Part shown: piece by piece, positions 5,872 through 7,314 of the stretch
Position numbering within the stretch: the first letter of the stretch is position 1
How the letters are laid out: each line of letters opens with the position of its first letter
DNA from: Euryarchaeota archaeon UBA36
GTDB taxonomy: Archaea > Thermoplasmatota > Poseidoniia > Poseidoniales > Thalassarchaeaceae
NCBI GenBank assembly: GCA_002496485.1
Contig: DAJW01000145.1
Location: 494 to 7,807, forward strand
DNA length: 7,314 nucleotides
Direction: 5' to 3'
Position numbers and translations under genes: made by a program
The notes under the pieces: model-generated
Databases searched by the model: none
What the model saw: only the letters and a program-made list of their open reading frames with translations
Told to the model about the DNA's origin: nothing

Positions 5872-6318
5872 TTATTCGACCATAAGTCTAAGTTGATCTC
5901 TTTTGTAATTCCAGTCATTATCTAATTTGTTTTCTTCTTTATAATATCTAGAAAGTCTACGAATCTTTGACTCGCACAATTCGAGCTGTCTACGATTATG
6001 AATATCTTTTTTGTTTGAGGAAAGATGATCAATTAATCTCAATGCCCTTCTCATAAGACTCATCAAATCTTCAGGTATTTCTGAGATTTGGTCTAATCTT
6101 TCTAATGTTTGTGAAATCCTCTCTCCCATTACTAATCTTACATTTGGCACTCCATACTTGTCTCTAAGAATTGTACCAATCATTGCACTAGTTTTTCCTT
6201 CATTAGCTAATTCTAATATTAGTTTCTCTACTTCTTTTTTATCGGAATTAGACCAACTTGGAGGCGTATGTGAATCGGGCTTCGTGGAGCCACTTTTTCC
6301 CTTCCCACCACTATGCAT
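5872..6318 (-). CDS. rps15: 30S ribosomal protein S15, archaeal (S13e) type
   Basis: Archaeal S15 binds 16S rRNA in the central domain and helps form the subunit platform. The 148 residues from the ATG contain GKGKSGS (5-11), the PPSW motif (19-22), SAMIGTILRDKYGVP (44-58), IPEDLMSLMRRA (81-92) and the S15 signature region HLSSNKKDIHNRRQLEL followed by IRRLSRYYK (98-127). Length and collinearity match the family, which is about 150 residues. The start is unusual: homologues begin M-A-R-M-H, and the codons just upstream in frame are AUA-GCA-CGA (6327-6319), giving I/M-A-R before this ATG. A strong Shine-Dalgarno sits three bases before the AUA but twelve before the ATG, so the true start is probably 6327 (151 residues). 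An in-frame TGA at 6337-6339 rules out anything longer. It follows arcS on the same strand and may be co-transcribed with it. Confidence 0.97.
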   Translation of the reverse strand: MHSGGKGKSGSTKPDSHTPPSWSNSDKKEVEKLILELANEGKTSAMIGTILRDKYGVPNVRLVMGERISQTLERLDQISEIPEDLMSLMRRALRLIDHLSSNKKDIHNRRQLELCESKIRRLSRYYKEENKLDNDWNYKRDQLRLMVE

Positions 6319-6330
6319 TCGTGCTATTTT

Positions 6331-6338
6331 ATCACCTC
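6331..6338 (-). promoter_or_regulatory. Strong Shine-Dalgarno of rps15
   Basis: On the minus strand this is GAGGTGAT, an eight-base match to the complement of the archaeal 16S 3' end, and the best such site in the window. It lies three bases (AAA) before AUA at 6327-6325 and twelve bases before the first ATG. The short spacing favours AUA as the start codon. The GC-rich bases just upstream can pair with it. Confidence 0.85.
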
Positions 6339-6350
6339 AGGCGGGTGGCC
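6333..6350 (-). other. Possible small pseudoknot in the rps15 leader
   Basis: Reading the minus strand from 6350, GGC (6350-6348) can pair with GCC (6342-6340) around the loop CACCC. The loop's CACC (6347-6344) is complementary to GGTG (6336-6333), the heart of the Shine-Dalgarno. Together this is an H-type pseudoknot, or alternatively a simple CACC/GGTG hairpin that hides the ribosome site. The patch is GC-rich in an AT-rich setting. The stems are only 3 and 4 bp, so this is a hypothesis based on complementarity. Confidence 0.25.
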
Positions 6351-6389
6351 GAACTTCTTCCACTCTTTAATCGCTACTATTAGTCGTAA

Positions 6390-7314
6390 TTACATTCGAT
6401 GTCGGGCTCTGGCTAATTTTCCTGGAACATTTGGCCATTCCCATCCAGGGGCAATGGCCCTTGCTGAGCCAATAATCTTATTCTCTTGTAAGATAGCAAC
6501 CTCATCTCCGACTAAAATTCTTGGATTAACTGATTCTACCATGGAAGAAAATATATCTCCCTTCCAATCTATTCCGGAATAAATTTGGGCGGATGGTAAA
6601 AGTTCTAAATCATATAAAATTTTTATGCCTTTCTTGGAAAACGAAAATCTTCCAGCCTTGGGGTTCCATTTTGCAATTTGTTCCTTATCCGAATATATCG
6701 TCAAAATTGGTGGCCTACCAGAAATTGTTAATCCATCTAGCCACTCATCTGATGAATAAATAAATCTAGAAATCGACTTAAGCATATGAAGTCTTGGACT
6801 ATATTTTTTTGATGGAAAAATGAGGTTTGCAGAACATTCTTCAATCGAAATTCTCAATTTTTCTAGTGATTTTTCGGAACGTGCATTCTCTCCATCTCTA
6901 GTATTGATTATGGTTGCATTTAGTTCACTTATTTCGATATCGGTATGATTAATGATATATTTGTAACCCACTCTAAATACTAATTTTTCAATCATTGATT
7001 TAATCATCATTTTTTCATCATAATCCCAATTTCCAGTCACGGGAATATCATAGTGAGCTGCCGGCCAAAGATTCTCTAATTCTCTTGGTACTAGCCCTAG
7101 CGGCGAGGTTACCATTACCTCATTCAGAAATTTACTGCCGAGATATTTCTTGAAGACCCTATGACTTTGAGATAAGCTATATGGTTTTTTAGCGGAACAA
7201 GGTAATAAAACTAGGATTTCCCGTTGGTGCTCAGGTGGCATATAATTATCATTTACTCTATCTCTCCAATTCGAGATTAAAGGATCGTTCCGACTCTCGA
7301 AAGTATGGCACCTG
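6390..7314 (-). CDS. arcS: Archaeosine synthase ArcS, C-terminal part with PUA domain (5'-truncated by window edge)
   Basis: ArcS acts on preQ0 at position 15 of archaeal tRNA. With the radical-SAM partner RaSEA it yields archaeosine, ArcS adding lysine (family knowledge). Numbering from the Met at 7241, the hallmark PCSAKKPYSLSQSH (14-27) fits the reported PCSxxKPYxxSxxH motif. TSPLGLVPRELE (45-56) and WPAAHYDIPVTGNWD (59-73) follow. Residues about 210-283 form a PUA RNA-binding domain with ILVGDEVAIL (242-251), GSARAI (258-263) and the final GKLARARH. The frame stays open upstream of 7241 to the window edge (RVNDNY just before this Met, a Trp-containing stretch before that), and that segment resembles the region preceding the motif in full-length ArcS. 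The Met is therefore internal, and the TGT-like N-terminal domain lies outside. rps15 follows after a 71-base gap from the ATG, or 62 from the AUA, on the same strand. Confidence 0.9.
   Translation of the reverse strand, partial: RCHTFESRNDPLISNWRDRVNDNYMPPEHQREILVLLPCSAKKPYSLSQSHRVFKKYLGSKFLNEVMVTSPLGLVPRELENLWPAAHYDIPVTGNWDYDEKMMIKSMIEKLVFRVGYKYIINHTDIEISELNATIINTRDGENARSEKSLEKLRISIEECSANLIFPSKKYSPRLHMLKSISRFIYSSDEWLDGLTISGRPPILTIYSDKEQIAKWNPKAGRFSFSKKGIKILYDLELLPSAQIYSGIDWKGDIFSSMVESVNPRILVGDEVAILQENKIIGSARAIAPGWEWPNVPGKLARARHRM

Noticed and set aside
6338..6362. tRNA-like start (GCGGGTGGCCGAA) on the plus strand near the rps15 leader
   Set aside because: It resembles the 5' end of a Leu or Ser tRNA for a few bases, but no anticodon arm, T-loop or acceptor partner follows, and arcS coding begins at 6390.
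1..7314. Undescribed defence, mobile or CRISPR system
   Set aside because: I saw no transposase, integrase, nuclease-methylase pair, toxin-antitoxin pair, regular repeats or att-like duplications. The content is mainly housekeeping translation genes.

Overview
The window is AT-rich archaeal chromosome. The genes point to a Euryarchaeota-type lineage: an archaeal-type phenylalanyl-tRNA synthetase beta subunit, archaeal RNase HII, archaeal GluRS with its N-terminal extension, an S13e-type ribosomal protein S15, and archaeosine synthase with a C-terminal PUA domain. The A+T bias, short gaps and a large secreted, membrane-anchored protein with a cytoplasmic zinc ribbon would fit marine planktonic archaea such as Marine Group II (Poseidoniales). 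That placement is inference by resemblance and no marker here proves it.

Layout. Positions 1-987 (+) hold the C-terminal part of pheT, open at the left edge. A possible 64-residue Lys/Arg-rich protein (989-1183, -) converges on pheT with one base between the stops. About 100 bp follow that may hold divergent promoters for this small gene and for rnhB (about 1283-2008, +). gltX (2051-3775, +) follows rnhB after 42 bp, and the two are probably co-transcribed. An 84-bp gap with a perfect 8-bp inverted repeat leads to a 669-residue secreted/membrane protein (3860-5869, +). This converges, with 2 bp between stops, on rps15 (5872 to 6318 or 6327, -). Upstream of rps15 on the same strand is the 3' part of arcS (6390 to beyond 7314, -). 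No gene-free stretch exceeds 300 bases.

How the genes fit together. Most are translation genes: two aminoacyl-tRNA synthetases, one small-subunit ribosomal protein and one tRNA-modifying enzyme acting on G15. RNase HII adds RNA/DNA hybrid removal. The membrane protein is the functional outlier.

I found no mobile element, CRISPR array, defence island or complete RNA gene. The most interesting signals are: (1) an apparent AUA start codon for rps15, where the conserved N-terminus M-A-R-M-H can be read in frame with AUA in place of the first Met and a strong Shine-Dalgarno three bases away; (2) GC-rich complementarity overlapping that Shine-Dalgarno, which could form a small pseudoknot; (3) a degenerate PCNA-binding-like C-terminus on RNase HII; (4) the membrane protein's architecture, with a degenerate EF-hand-like loop, a lone vicinal Cys-Cys pair outside and a zinc ribbon inside; and (5) the small basic ORF encoded opposite the T-rich tail of pheT.
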